NCBI GenBank assembly: GCA_039583875.1
Contig: CM077158.1
Span: 244,451,447 to 244,515,446, forward strand
From: Platanthera guangdongensis
Taxonomy: Eukaryota; Streptophyta; Magnoliopsida; Asparagales; Orchidaceae
Length of the DNA stretch: 64,000 nucleotides
Direction: 5' to 3'
Position 1 is the stretch's first letter. Each line of letters starts with the position of its first letter. The position numbers and the translations under genes were made by a program. Under the pieces are notes generated by a model. The model had not been told where the DNA came from and ran no database searches. It saw only the letters and a list, made by a program, of their open reading frames with translations. Shown here piece after piece: positions 44,727 to 56,753 of this stretch.

Positions 44727-45661
44727 TGGTATCAGAGGTCAAAACAGTTCTCTGGCGGTTTGACTTTTTCTAACTGCCGGTCTTCCCTTCTATACCACCG
44801 GCCTTTTGCCCTAGCTGCCGCTTCTCTTTGCATGCTATCCTCGGCTTTTCTATCCGCCTCCCCTCTTCCCGTGGATCCAATTCTCTCATTTCTCCCCCCC
44901 CCACTCCTCTCGTTTATATAGCCTTTTTTTGAGCCCCACTCACCTCTCTGACCGCCGTGGACTGCTTCTTTCCACGCCGCAGACTATTTCTCCGCTAGTC
45001 GCGGACTGCTTCTCTGCCCGCATGTTGCTTCTGCTAGTCGCGCGCTTCTTCTTGCCACGGACTGTTTCTTTCCTAAGCCGCGACCTTCTGCTAGTCACGG
45101 ACTGCTTCTTTGCTCGCGTGTTTCTCTGCTAATTGCGGACTGGTTCTCTGCCCGCGTGTTTCTGCCAATCGCGGACTGTTGCTTTGCTCGTCGCGGACTT
45201 CTGCTTGCTTCTCTTCCCGCCGCGGACTGCTAGCAGCGTGTTGCTTCTCTTCTCTGCTCGCCGCGGATTGGTTCTCTGCTTGCTACTTGTCGCGTGGTGC
45301 TATCCCCTGCAAGTTCTTCCGGACTTGGCGTTCGGCCTGCTGTTGTCTCTTCTATAAGACCCTTTCCTGTCCGTTGGAGTCCTCTCTCAGGCTGCCACTC
45401 TTGCTCTTCTGGTCGTTGTTTCTAGTGTGCATCTACTCTGTGGTGTGTCCGCCATCTTTGATGTACCCGCTGCTTGCTGGAGACCGCTACCATTGTTGCT
45501 TGTTGTTTACAGCTTGCGTACTGCTTGCCAACCGCGTGTTGCTCGCCGTTTGCCAAGGGTGCGCGGTCCACCTCTCTTCCCATTGCGGTCTGTTACTTAC
45601 CTGTTGCGGTCTGCCGCCCTATCCGCTCGGCCTATTCGCCTAACCGCCCGACCTCTATTTC
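44727..45661 (+). other. Copia leader built of CGCGGACTG repeats, with primer site
   Basis: After TGGTATCAGAGG the leader is C/T-rich and repeats words such as CGCGGACTGCTTCT, GTCGCGGACT and GCCGCGGACTG about a dozen times. The ORF at 45110-45643 is a Cys/Leu-rich compositional artefact. Confidence 0.7.
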
Positions 45662-46897
45662 ATGGCCTCTACTGATGCTTCCATGAACTCAACTACTGCC
45701 TCCTCTCTTTTGGCTCGTGTTGTTTCTTCCGCTACTGAACTTCGGGATGAACTTTGAATTAACACAATTTCTCTCACTGGGAAACGAAACTTCGTGGAGT
45801 GGGTGCACTCTGTTCGCCGTGTGCTGCAGACGAAAGGGCTCCTTCATCATTTGACACGGGCTACACTTTTTGCACCTTCTGACGAGTGGCTTCGTGATGA
45901 CAGTCGTGTCCAATCTTGGCTACTAAATTCCATGGATACCGAGCCCTACAGGACGGCCATGTATCATGACACAACCAAGTCAATGTGGGAAGAGCTCCAC
46001 TCTTTCTATTCTGGCCAGAATAGTTTCCAACACTTGTTCGAGATCATTACTGATCTTCAATCCCTTGATCCCGGAATACCAGGTGATATGACCTCCTTCG
46101 TTGCCAAGACCAAGACCCTTGTTGAGGCATGGACACAGCATCAGCCTCCTACTACTGACTTAGTTGCCCCACGGGCACAAAAAGAGACAGTCGGTATTGC
46201 TATGATGATGACCCATGTCCCCTCTCATCTACATAGTGTTCGGGCTCATATCCTCTTCTCAGCTACTCCTCCCCCCCTCTCGGATGTTTGTTCTATGCTT
46301 CTGAAGGCTACACCACCACCGGAGGCTCCAATGCCTTCCTCTCCGGCGTTTCTCCAACTACCTACACCAGCTCCTTCCACCTGTGGTTCTTCATCCCGTG
46401 GGGGTCGCCATCCGTCTCGGGGACGAGGGTGTGCTGGACAACCCCCCCTTAAATGCACTTACTGCGGTCGGGATAATCATCTTGAGGGCACATGTTATCG
46501 CAAACATGGTCTGCCTCCACACCTTGCTGCTTCTACTAAGGTCGGGTCTCCGCACAGTGCTTCTGCACCGGATTCCTCCGCTCCCACAGATGTTGAAACT
46601 CTTCGTACTCGGCTCCAACATCTCCAAGGGGTGATTGCGCGCTCTTCTGGCTCCGTGACGTCCATCTCAAATGAAGATATATCATGTCCTGCCCGGAGTT
46701 CTCACTGGATAGTGGAATCCATTGCCACGCATCATCTCACTCCGCAAAAGCCACTACAATACTTGGTGTCTTCGCATCCTGAGTTCATCACTGTGGTCAA
46801 TGGTGATACCATCCCCGTTTTGGGTGCTGCTGATCTACCTCTCACACCTACCCTCTCTTTATCTTCGACTCTTCATATTTCAGGGATCACCATTTAA
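45662..46897 (+). pseudogene. Copia gag and protease start, one early stop
   Basis: MASTDASMNST at 45662 runs into a TGA at about 45755 (before INTISLTGKRNF), then stays open to 46897. Gag core: FVEWVHSVRRVLQTKG, DEWLRDDSRVQSWLLNSMD, TKSMWEELHSFYSGQN. The zinc knuckle CTYCGRDNHLEGTC (CX2CX4HX4C) lies near 46455-46500. Protease-like WIVESIATHHLT replaces the usual Asp-Ser/Thr-Gly-Ala core, so the protease is probably inactive. Gag-pre-integrase codons follow in another frame up to the gap. Confidence 0.85.
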
Positions 46898-47073
46898 CTT
46901 GCTATCTGTAAGCCGGGCTTATCTCAGATCTTGATTGTTGTGTTACTCTCACTCCATCTTCCTTTATTGTGCAGGATCGGCAAACACTATTATGGTATGG
47001 GGGGGGGGGTCGAGTGTGGGGCTCTGGCTTGGGGGCTTCCCTCATCTGTCCTACTCGGTCAATTGGGGTGGTC

Positions 47074-47573
47074 NNNNNNNNNNNNNNNNNNNNNNNNNNN
47101 NNNNNNNNNNNNNNNNNNNNNNNNNNNNNNNNNNNNNNNNNNNNNNNNNNNNNNNNNNNNNNNNNNNNNNNNNNNNNNNNNNNNNNNNNNNNNNNNNNNN
47201 NNNNNNNNNNNNNNNNNNNNNNNNNNNNNNNNNNNNNNNNNNNNNNNNNNNNNNNNNNNNNNNNNNNNNNNNNNNNNNNNNNNNNNNNNNNNNNNNNNNN
47301 NNNNNNNNNNNNNNNNNNNNNNNNNNNNNNNNNNNNNNNNNNNNNNNNNNNNNNNNNNNNNNNNNNNNNNNNNNNNNNNNNNNNNNNNNNNNNNNNNNNN
47401 NNNNNNNNNNNNNNNNNNNNNNNNNNNNNNNNNNNNNNNNNNNNNNNNNNNNNNNNNNNNNNNNNNNNNNNNNNNNNNNNNNNNNNNNNNNNNNNNNNNN
47501 NNNNNNNNNNNNNNNNNNNNNNNNNNNNNNNNNNNNNNNNNNNNNNNNNNNNNNNNNNNNNNNNNNNNNNNNN
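47074..47573. other. Assembly gap, exactly 500 N
   Basis: A run of 500 N, a common placeholder for a scaffold join of unknown length. ORFs with long X runs across it are meaningless. Confidence 0.99.
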
Positions 47574-47737
47574 GTTGGAGTCTATGGTGGATAACCAACA
47601 ATCTCCACCGGACAAGCGGGTGGAAATAAACAAGTTCAAGCTCAGAAGAAGGAGTTGACCGCATGAGTGCTTTAGAGGTTGTGGAGATTAGCAGGGGAGG
47701 TAGCCTTATTTATGAATTATCTTATGCTTCACCGATT

Positions 47738-47759
47738 CCCCCCCCCCCCCCCCCCCCCC
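47738..47759. repeat. Poly-C tract (22 C)
   Basis: Twenty-two consecutive C about 165 bases after the gap, followed by more C-rich sequence to 47840. Confidence 0.95.
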
Positions 47760-47934
47760 TATGCGAGCTTGAACTCGCTACCTCTCAGCCCACCACACTC
47801 CCCTCGCCCCCCCCTCCGCGCCTGAGCCTCCCCTGTTTCTTGGGGCCTATACTTCAAAAAACACCTAAGGGTAATCACCCTTTCTCTGTTTCTTTCGTAA
47901 ACATTAAAAATTCTTGAGAAATTTGGGATGGGAG

Positions 47935-48726
47935 ATGCAATAGCTCTCAAGTTCCGACTGGAACCAAGGCTCAAAATTGAGCAAGAAGGGCGATTATCCT
48001 TTGGTGGATCCTACGGAGTATCGGAGCGCAATTAGGATGCTTGAGACAATTGGTGGAATACGCGTCCGGATATACGCATATGACCGATTGGGGGATAGCA
48101 AGCAGGTTTCATGGAGAAGCCCAATACCCAACAATTTGCGGTGGTGAAGCAGATTTTGCGGTATCTGGAATGGAAAGGTACAGAGCGTGGGTTTGGTTTT
48201 CTTTTTATGAGAGGAATCTTCGTGGAGGAAACGAAAGCATGTTGTGCTACTGCGACAGTGATCATGGAGGAGCATTGATGATAGGAAGAGCCATACAGGA
48301 GTTGCATACTTCCTAGGCCAGAACATCATCACTTGGATGTCGCAAAAGCAACGGGTTGTAGCCATATCTTCTTGCGAGGCCGAATATATATCAGCTTCGA
48401 TTGCGGCACAACAAGGAGTTTGGTTACTCAATCTACTCGATGATATTCGGAAGCGGATTAGGTGCAAAGCAACTCTCTTTGTTGACAACAAGTCGGCAAT
48501 TGAACTAACCAAGAACCCCGTGTATCATGATCGGTCAAAACACATTGATACTCGTTACCACTACATTCGGGACTGCGTGGAGCGTGGGATGATCGAGGTC
48601 GAGTATGTACATACTAACGACCAGCTTGCTGACATATTCACTAAGGCACTCGCAAGGAACAAGTTCGTTGAAATGCGAGAGCGACTTCGAGTGCGTGACG
48701 TGAAGGACAAACTAATTAGGGGTTGA
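47935..48726 (+). pseudogene. Copia RT end and RNase H
   Basis: 47935-48330 is frame-broken (KLSKKGDYPLVDPTEYRS, then GVAYFLGQNIITW). The open frame 48337-48726 encodes intact RNase H landmarks: SSCEAEYISAS, FVDNKSAIELTKNP, HIDTRYHYIRD, DQLADIFTKAL. Confidence 0.87.
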
Positions 48727-48727
48727 A

Positions 48728-49005
48728 TGTTAATAATTAGTTTTTTTTTAATTGTCTGGACTGTTTTTTGCCGTTACTTTTGTTTTCATGGGCCTTAATG
48801 TTGCGGCGGTTTTTTGGAGTTTATTTCCATTAAATGGTTTAGGAGTTATGATTTAATTAGGTGTTAATTGTTTGGGTGTTTCTTTGTATATCTCCAACTA
48901 TATAATGGAGTTGTATTGCTGAACAAAATTATCAAGAAAAGTTGGAAGCTTTCTTCCTCAAAAAAATTACTTCTCTGCCATGTTATTTTGGAGTTTTTTC
49001 TAACA
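48728..49005 (+). repeat. 3' LTR of the second copia
   Basis: 278 bp with TG...CA ends. TATATAATGG near 48900 is TATA-like. Not homologous to the LTR at 44533-44726. Confidence 0.75.
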
Positions 49006-49010
49006 CAGCC

Positions 49011-49106
49011 ATGGAGGAAGACGAAGACGACGAAGCTGCTGTAGCGGAAGACGAAGATGGTGATCCTTCAGTGAACTCAGAAGACGATGCGTTTCTCTGT
49101 TTCTAG
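49011..49106 (+). CDS. Short acidic ORF or terminal exon directly after an LTR
   Basis: ATG at 49011, TAG at 49104-49106, 31 residues, mostly Asp/Glu (MEEDEDDEAAVAEDEDG and on to DDAFLCF). The sequence TTTTTTCTAACACAG just before it is a good splice acceptor, and all but its last three bases (CAG) lie in the LTR. It could be the last exon of an unknown gene or a chance ORF; I do not recognise it. Confidence 0.3.
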   Translation: MEEDEDDEAAVAEDEDGDPSVNSEDDAFLCF

Positions 49107-49750
49107 AATCATCTCCATGTATTTCCTGCAACTATAAAAAGACATGTATTGGTGTTAAATCATGTAATGAAAAAAGCTTGAATGCAATGCATGCTCTGTT
49201 TCCTTCTTCCCAATTTTTCCTCATTCAATGATACTGAGCATTGTGAGAATTTCTAACAGGAAGAGGCTACGTGTAAAAGCGAGGAATACCTTCACCGGGC
49301 CCAGGAGAAGGTCCATGAGGCGATGGGCATTACCTAGACTGTGTGCCACCCGTCCACGCCGCCGGGGAAGGGAGCCATTGTGCCACGAGTAGAAGATCGT
49401 AACTTCAATTTTACTTTGGTTCTGTTTTGTACTTACCACTTTTTGTGCTTGTAATCTTTTGGACTTGCACATTCTATACATGTGCTAATATGTATTCGTT
49501 TCATTTGCGAACTTGAGATTTTTGTACTCGTGTTATACCCTTAGTAATAAAAAATGGTGCCCTTGATTTTTGTTTATCAATTATGAATGCTCTTGTATCT
49601 GAGTTAGTGTGCAAGTATTGAAACGTGTGAGCACAATATCTGCGAGTACACGGCCAGGAGAGTGTGATATCAGCGAGTTGTAGCGGACGAGTGCCGGTGC
49701 CCCATAGTTCTATGAATTCACGTGTTGATAGGCGCAACCTTGCTTAGCCT
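49107..49750. other. Spacer, no gene recognised
   Basis: Short ORFs only. ACTATAAAAAGACATG near 49130 and ordinary AT-rich text; nothing supported. Confidence 0.4.
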
Positions 49751-51170
49751 AAGGCTCTTTGACTCCCAAGATCCTCCGCCCCCTCTACTCAAAACCCTCA
49801 ATTCGCCTCCCCCACCTTTAGGATGGTTAACGAAGCTAAGGGCGATGAGGGGACCACGTATTGCATCGCCAACTTCATAGATCACTTCTTTTCGGACTCG
49901 TATACCATATCTGTGGAGTTCCGGGTATTCGAGGCACGGTACGTCCCGAAGGGATTCTCGCGAGGCGACCTGTGCTTGGCAAGAGCATTAGCACTTTCTT
50001 CACTGATGATCTTGTCTTACCTTTGGCGCACCTTCAGTCGGGGTTGCGACTCCCTATGTGCCCCGAGGTAAATCATGTATTCAAGTACTTCAGGTTTATC
50101 CTGGCACAGGTCAAACCTAACAACATTATCTCTATAGTCGCATTCACGTGCTACATGCGCGAGGAAGGGATCGAGTTTGATCTTGCTGCTTTCCAAAAAA
50201 TCCGGACCCAAAGGAGACCAACGATGGCATCGTCTTTTTCTCCAGTGCCCGCGTCAAGGTCGTGAAGAGTCTCAACATAGTTCACCGCCGGGAAAGACAA
50301 GTTCGTATTTGTGCGAGGCGTGTTCAGGTTACTGTCATTCACGCCCATCCAAAAATGTAAGAGAGCATACAAACCACCTCACGTGGAGGGCGATGCCCTT
50401 GCGCTCTACGACCTCCTACGAGGTAAGGAGTTTGATGTCTAATACTTGCAAAGTCTTCTGAACCAACTCACCTTTGTCATACCTGGGACAGGTATGAACT
50501 CGTTGATTTCCCATTCATTAGAACTCGTATGAGTGCTTGTCGATGTTAAATTTGTATTCGCAGGCGTGCAATCCTTACAGGAGAATTTGTAGTTAGGGCA
50601 TGCAAGGACACCTACTAGCAAGGCCCTCGCTTCCTACCCTGTCGAGGTCGTTGCGGTGCATACCGACGACTCCTAATCTGCTCCCTACAATGGAAAAGAG
50701 AAGATCAATCCTGAGGTCTCCCCCTCCTCTGAGCCGACAAAGAAGACGCTCAAAGTTGGCGAGGCGAGTATCGTCGTTACCAAGAAGCTGGAGGAGGCTC
50801 CCAACACCTACTTCAACTATGGGCTGGGGAAGCGCGGTGAAGGCCTGGAGGGCTACCTCCTCCTCTAGCGGTTTGAGTTGCAGCACCGGGTGAGTTTGAG
50901 CTCGTGGATGGCCTCCTGGCTGGAGGATGAAAATCCAGATGATGACGCCTTCAACATCATATTCGGCCTCTACTGTCGGAAGGATGCAACGGTGTTGGCG
51001 AGTATATCTATCCGCGAGTTGGCCAATTGTGGGAGCCGATCCGCCCTCCACACTGCTCAACTATTCCATCAATCCATGAGGCGAGCCCTCATCTTTACCC
51101 ATAAGCTGGCGGCGACCTCAGATGTACTAGGCGCCGCCAAGGAGTAGCTGGTGAAAGCCAATGATGAACT

Positions 51171-51851
51171 TGTTGGAAACGTATATGGGTTCCCGCACAA
51201 TCTCAACTCCTCTAGCTGATTCCAATTAACACCAAATGACACAAATCCAAAACTGTGAGAATGCCAACACAAACCGCCTACCCGCGCGGTTAGTGACTCG
51301 GCGAGTAGACCCTCACTCGCGAGCCCCACCTAGGCGACCTGCGGCCCTCCTTGCGAGCTGATACCAGTTGCTCACCTCCTTTGCGAGCTGTAACTAGGCG
51401 AGCGGGCACGACAAAACCACCCCAGCGAGACCTCCCCTTCCTTGCAGTTAGACCGCCACACGCGAGCACTCAACCCGCATGCTTTCCTTTCGCTGCGAGA
51501 TATCCAAATCAAGCGAGCTGCTCCCCTTTCGCGAGCTGGCACAGGCGAGATCAACACCTAAACCGCGAGTGCACAAACTGCCCGGCTAGATGGACAAACT
51601 GCCCGGACAACACACCAGCGCTGCAGCGCCTCTCTCTCTATCCTCTCTCAACCGAGAAATCCGGAAATATGGAGGAATTTCACTATCTCATCAAGAATCA
51701 AATGAACTACATACATGCCTATTTATAGGCAAACAAAAAACAATTACCTTCTCTCTCATATTTAATACACTCTCTCTCTTATTAATTACTCATACATCAA
51801 ATAATATTAAAATGCAGATATTGACTTGGTCAACAAAACCAAAGTCCAACA
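51171..51851 (-). repeat. 3' LTR of the minus-strand copia
   Basis: 681 bp, several percent diverged from its partner by eye. Rich in CGCGAG/CTCGCG words shared with the LTRs near 58-64 kb. Confidence 0.9.
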
Positions 51852-51860
51852 CACTCCCCC

Positions 51861-54800
51861 TCAAACTTGGCAGCACATGCCGAGTTTGCTCTTCAACTTC
51901 AAGAACGTCTCCACCTTCAACACCTTGGTGAAAATATCCGCGACCTGCTCTCCAGTAGGGCAATGCGCAACTTCGACAGTCTTCAGCTCCACCTGCTTAC
52001 GGAGGAAATGGTACCTCGTCTCGATATGCTTGCTACGTTCGTGTAGCACTGGATTCTTTGCGAGCTGGAGGGCCGACATGTTGTCCACAAACATGGTCAT
52101 AGGCCCTTCCACTTCATGATACAACTCCTGCAGGCGGTTCCTTAGCCAAATAGCCTGGCAGGTACAGGCCGCCGCTGCGATTTACTCTGCCTCACAAGAT
52201 GATAAGGCGATCGTCGCCTACTTCTTCGAACTCCATGAGAACACACTTGTTCCTATATTGAAAGCGTACCCGGAAGTGCTCTTCCGGTCATTCACATCTC
52301 CACCATATTCACTATCTGAGTACCCCACCAACTTTAGCTCCTCGCCCGTAGAGTACTTCAGTCCATGACCTCTTGTCCCGTTTATGTATCTCAGGATCCT
52401 TTTTGCGGCTGTGAAGTGATCCTCCTTTGGTTCCTCCATGTACATGCTTACCACTCTGACTACATACATGATGTCCGGTCGGGTGAAGGTCAAGTAGCGT
52501 AGACTCCCCACCAAGCTTTTGAATAAAGTGGAGTCTACTACTCCTTCCTTCGACTCCTGGCTCAACTTCAGTCCAGGGTCGGCAGGTGTAGAGATAGGCT
52601 TGCTGTTCTCTATCCTGAACTTCTTTAGGATCTCCTCCGCATACTTATTTTGTGAGATGAAGATCCCGTCTTCACTCTACTTCACCTCCACGTCCAAGAA
52701 GTAGTTGAGCTCTCCCAGGTCCGTCATCTCGAACTCCTTCTTCATCATTCTCTTGAACTCCTCGTACATCGAAGGGTTGTTGCCTGTGAAGATCATATCG
52801 TCCAGGTATATGCATATGATCATCATGTCGCTGTTCTTCTCAACCTTCGTGTAGAGGGCATATTCATGAGGGTTCTTCCTATAGCCATGCTTCTGCAGAT
52901 AAGCATCTATTCTCTCATTCCAGGCTCGAGCTCCTTGCTTCAGCCAGTACAAATCCTTGTCTAGCTTGCATACTTTCCTTTCCTGCCCCTCCATCATATA
53001 ACTTGGAGGTTGCTCAATGTACACATCCTCCTCCAGATAGCCATTCAGGTAGGCCGATACCACATCCATCTGCATGATCTTCCATCCATTATGGGTAGCC
53101 AGAGCAATGATTAATCAGATGGTGTCTATCTGTGCCACTGGGGCGAAGACTTCATCATAGTCCACTCCTTGGACTTGTCGGTATCCCTTCATGACTAGCC
53201 GCGCCTTATGCTTTTCCATGGCTCCATCTTTGTTCTTCTTCACCTTGTAGACTCATTTCAACCTGAGGGGTTTATGGCCTGCAGGTGGATCCACTAACTT
53301 CCAGGTTTCATTCTTCTTTATGGATGCTATCTCCACATCCATAGCATTCCTCCAAGTTTTTTCTTTGGCTGCTTCCTCGTACGAGTACGGCTCGACATCT
53401 ACTAAGAGACAATATAAAGAAAAATTGTTAGCAGTTGGTGTCATCTCCTCGTAGATCTCCTCCAATCTCCTCATCCGAGGTTGAGGACGATCATCTTTGC
53501 TCCCGCTGGTGCTAGCTCCACCAGATCTACTTCCACTAGTACTTGCCACACTTGAGTAGGGGGGAGAGCTCCCCCTGACTCTCCGCTAGGTGGTGATGGT
53601 GGCTCAGCTCCACCCATCTCATCTTCAGCTTCTTGACCACCCTCCTCTTCATCATCATCAAAACACATCCCCTTGATGTTCCTCACTGCTTCATCCCAGC
53701 TCCAGTTGTTACCTTCCTCAAACACCACGTCCCTTGAGATGATAGCTCTCTCAGTCACCGGGTTGTACAACTTGTAAGTCTTGCTCATTGGAGCGTAGCC
53801 TATGAAGATGCACTTCTCGCTTCTGTCATCCAGCTTCTTCCTTCTCTGGTCCGGGACATGAGCATAAGCTACACATCCAAAGACCCTAAGGTGCTTCACA
53901 CTTGGCTTCCACCCACTCCAGGCTTCAAACGGAGTCATAAACTTCACACTCTTTGTTGGGCATCGATTCAGTAAGTACACAGCCACCTGTACTGCCTCCG
54001 CCCAAAACTTCTTCGGCAACACCTTAGCCTTCACCATGCTCCTTGCCATGTTCATGATGGTCAAGTTCTTCCTCTCTGTCACTCCGTTCTGTTGAGGTGA
54101 GTACGCCACCGTCAGCTGGTGAGAGATCCCACACTCTCTGTAGAAATCATCAAACAGCCTAGAGGTGCACTCCCCACCCCTATCTGTCCTCAGCACCTTC
54201 AGAGGTTGACCACTCTCCTTCTCTGTCATTGCCTTGAACTCCTTAAACTTGTCAAGAGCCTCAGCCTTCTCTTTCAAGAAATACACTCAACACTTCCGAC
54301 TGAAGTCATCGGTGAAGGTAATGTACTACTTGCTTCCACCTACTGAGGTAGTCTCAAACGGACCAGCTATGTCCGAGTGAACTAGTTCAAGCTGTCTTCT
54401 CGCCCTTCTGGACTTGCCTCCTTCAAACGTCAACCTCTTTTGCTTCCCCTTCGTGCATGCCTCACAGACCTCCAGTGGAGGCGAGATCATAGTTAGTACT
54501 TCCACCATCTTGGAGTGGGATAGGAGCTTCAAACCAGTGAATCCCAGATGACCCATCCTGTGGTGCCACAACTATGCTTCCTCTTCTTCTTCTGTCCTCA
54601 CGAGACACACCGTCTCCTTGGCATCCATCCTCAGTATGAAGAGACGATTCGTCGTCATCTTTACTTTTACTACCTCTCTTCCTTGATGGTCCTTCATGAC
54701 CAAGGATCCATCCTTCAACTGTACGCAATACCCTTTCTCCACCAGCTGCCCAAGGCTTAAGATGTTACTCTTTAAAACTGGCACATAGAACACGTCATTT

Positions 54801-56011
54801 AGGTGCACCTCTTTCCCATTCAGGGTGACCACTATGACTCCTCTTTCTTCCACTGATATCTTCGAGGCATCTTCAAAGCTGACCTCACCACCATTTGGCT
54901 CTAGGCTAGTGAACAGTTCCTTCTCTCCACACATGTGGTTACTAGCTCCTGTATCCAGGTACCACACTTCATTCCTCCCACCTTCAGCACCCCTGTAGGC
55001 TAAGAACATCATCGGGTCACCACCCGTGTTACTTACTTCAGCGTAATGGTTGGCTTCTCCTCCCTTCCTTGGAGCCCAACAATCATAGCTCATATGCCCA
55101 AACTTGTTACAGTTGTAACATTGTATTTGGGACATATCGCCTCTACCTCTTCCTTGGCCTCTTTCTTGGCCTCTACCTTGGCCTCTTCCTCTTACACCTG
55201 CATCTTGCCTCCAACCTTGACGTTGTTCCGCCTCTCTTTGGTTGTACTGGTTCCTGCCTTGGTCTCTTCCTCCTCTTCTTCCTCTACCTCTTCCTTGGTA
55301 GCCTCAGCCACGCTGGCCTCCTCTTCCCGAGTTCTCTCCAAAATTTAATTGAGTCTGGAGTGCTTTACCCAAGCCACTTGACTCCTCCTCGTCTTGCAAC
55401 ATGCGGTACTCGTGAGCTTGTAGCGAGCCAACAAGTTCATCTACCGCCATCATGGTGAGATCTTTCGACTCCTCAATCGCCACTACCACATGCCATAACT
55501 TTTTAGACATAGATCGCAGGAGCTTCTCCATGAAGCTTACGTCATCTATCACCTCTCCATTCCTCTTCATCTCATTCGTGAGCGTCCGCAGATGGGTCAC
55601 GTAGTCACCAACCATCTCTGAACCCTGCATCTTCATTACTTCATACTGAGCTCGAAGGGATTGCAGCTTTACCTTCTTAGCTTTGTCAACTCCTTGCATG
55701 GAGCGTTGCAAAATTTCTCATGCCTCCTTGGACGTCTCCGCATCTGAGATCTTCTCGAAGGTCGCCTTATCCACGTCTTGATATAGTAAGAAGAGAGCCT
55801 TCTTGTCCCTCTTCTTGGACTCCCTCAACGTCGTCCTCTGAGCGTTAGTCAATATCGCCTATGCTTCTACAGTAAGCTCCTCAACGCCGTCCTCTACTAC
55901 CTCTCATAGCTCCTTCGAGGCGAGCAACACCTTCATATGGATACTCCAATTTCAATAATTGGTCTTTGTCAACTTGGGTACTTGCCCGGGCATGGCACCT
56001 CTCATCTCCAT
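51861..56011 (-). pseudogene. Copia gag-pol, degraded but co-linear
   Basis: Reads leftwards from [14 protein letters not shown] at 56011. Gag with early stops; zinc knuckle [14 protein letters not shown] (about 55120-55080); protease [10 protein letters not shown] (about 54950); integrase [46 protein letters not shown] with YLDDMIFTGNN (family YVDD); RNase H DRKSTSGYAF and HIETRYHFLR; final LGMCCQV with stop at 51861. Five to ten stops or shifts, for example after NTTSVGGSK-type codons at 54326. Confidence 0.9.
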
Positions 56012-56075
56012 CTCTACTTCGTCACTTAACCCTTCGATCAACCTCTAGGGGGTCGAACCTAGATCTGATACCACT

Positions 56076-56753
56076 TGTTGGAAACGTGTATGGGTTCCCG
56101 CACAATCTCAACTCCTCTAGCTGATTCCAATTAACTCCAAATGCCACAAATCCAAAACTGTGAGAACACCACAACAAACCGCCTACCCGCGCGGTTAGTG
56201 ACTCGACGAGTAGACCCTCACTCGCGAGCCACACCTAGGCGACCTGCGGCCCTTCCTTGCGAGCTGCTGCCGGCTGCTCCCCTCCTTTGCGAGCTGTAAC
56301 TAGGCGAGCGGGCACGGCGAGACCACCCCAGCGAGACCTCCCCTTCCTTGCGGCTAGACCGCCACACGCGAGCACTCAACCCGCGTACTCTCCTTTCGCT
56401 GCGAGATCTCCAAATCAAGCGAGCTGCTCCCCTTTCGCGAGCTGACACAGGCGAGATCAACACCTAAACTGCGAGTGCACAAACTGCCCGGCTAATTGGA
56501 CAAACCTCCCGGACAACACATCAGCGCTGCAGCGCCTCTCTCTCTATCCTCTCTCAAATGAGAAATCCGGAAATGTGGAGGAATTTCAATATCTCATCAA
56601 TAATCAAATGAACTACGTACATGCTTATTTATAGACAAACAAAAAACAACCACCTTCTCTCTCCTATTTAATACACTTTCTCTCCTATTAATTATACATC
56701 AAATAATATTAAAATGCAGATATTGACTTGATCAACAAAATCAAAGTCCAACA
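56076..56753 (-). repeat. 5' LTR of the minus-strand copia
   Basis: 678 bp; partner of 51171-51851. The outer end carries the W-box-like TTGACTTGATCAA (against TTGACTTGGTCAA in the other copy). Confidence 0.9.

Larger units (their letters stand above)
44533..47073 (+). mobile_element. Ty1/copia element, 5' half, running into an assembly gap
   Basis: 5' LTR, tRNA-Met primer site, ~930-base leader, gag and the beginning of the integrase region are present before the Ns at 47074. Its 3' LTR is not seen. The LTR after the gap (48728-49005) has a different sequence and belongs to another element. Confidence 0.87.
47930..49005 (+). mobile_element. 3' end of a second Ty1/copia element
   Basis: RT/RNase H codons from about 47935, polypurine AATTAGGGGTTGAA and a 3' LTR at 48728-49005 (TGTTAATAATTAG...TTTTTTCTAACA). 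Its 5' part is not in the window or lies in the gap. Confidence 0.82.
51171..56753 (-). mobile_element. Full-length Ty1/copia element, minus strand
   Basis: LTRs 51171-51851 and 56076-56753, both reading TGTTGGAAACGT(A/G)TATGGG at the left and AAAGTCCAACA at the right. TSD GAACT is exact (51166-51170, 56754-56758). Primer site (minus strand AGTGGTATCAGATC) lies inside the right LTR and the polypurine tract (TTTGAGGGGGAGTG) inside the left LTR. Its coding region is the same family as the plus-strand element at 58131-63914 but older. Confidence 0.93.

Noticed and set aside
45110..45643. Cys/Leu-rich 177-codon ORF
   Set aside because: Lies in the repeated C/T-rich leader of a copia element, upstream of the real gag start.
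46902..47664. Five overlapping ORFs containing long X runs
   Set aside because: Created by the 500-N gap.
54119..55458. Plus-strand Leu/Ser-rich ORFs
   Set aside because: Antisense to the minus-strand copia gag-pol.
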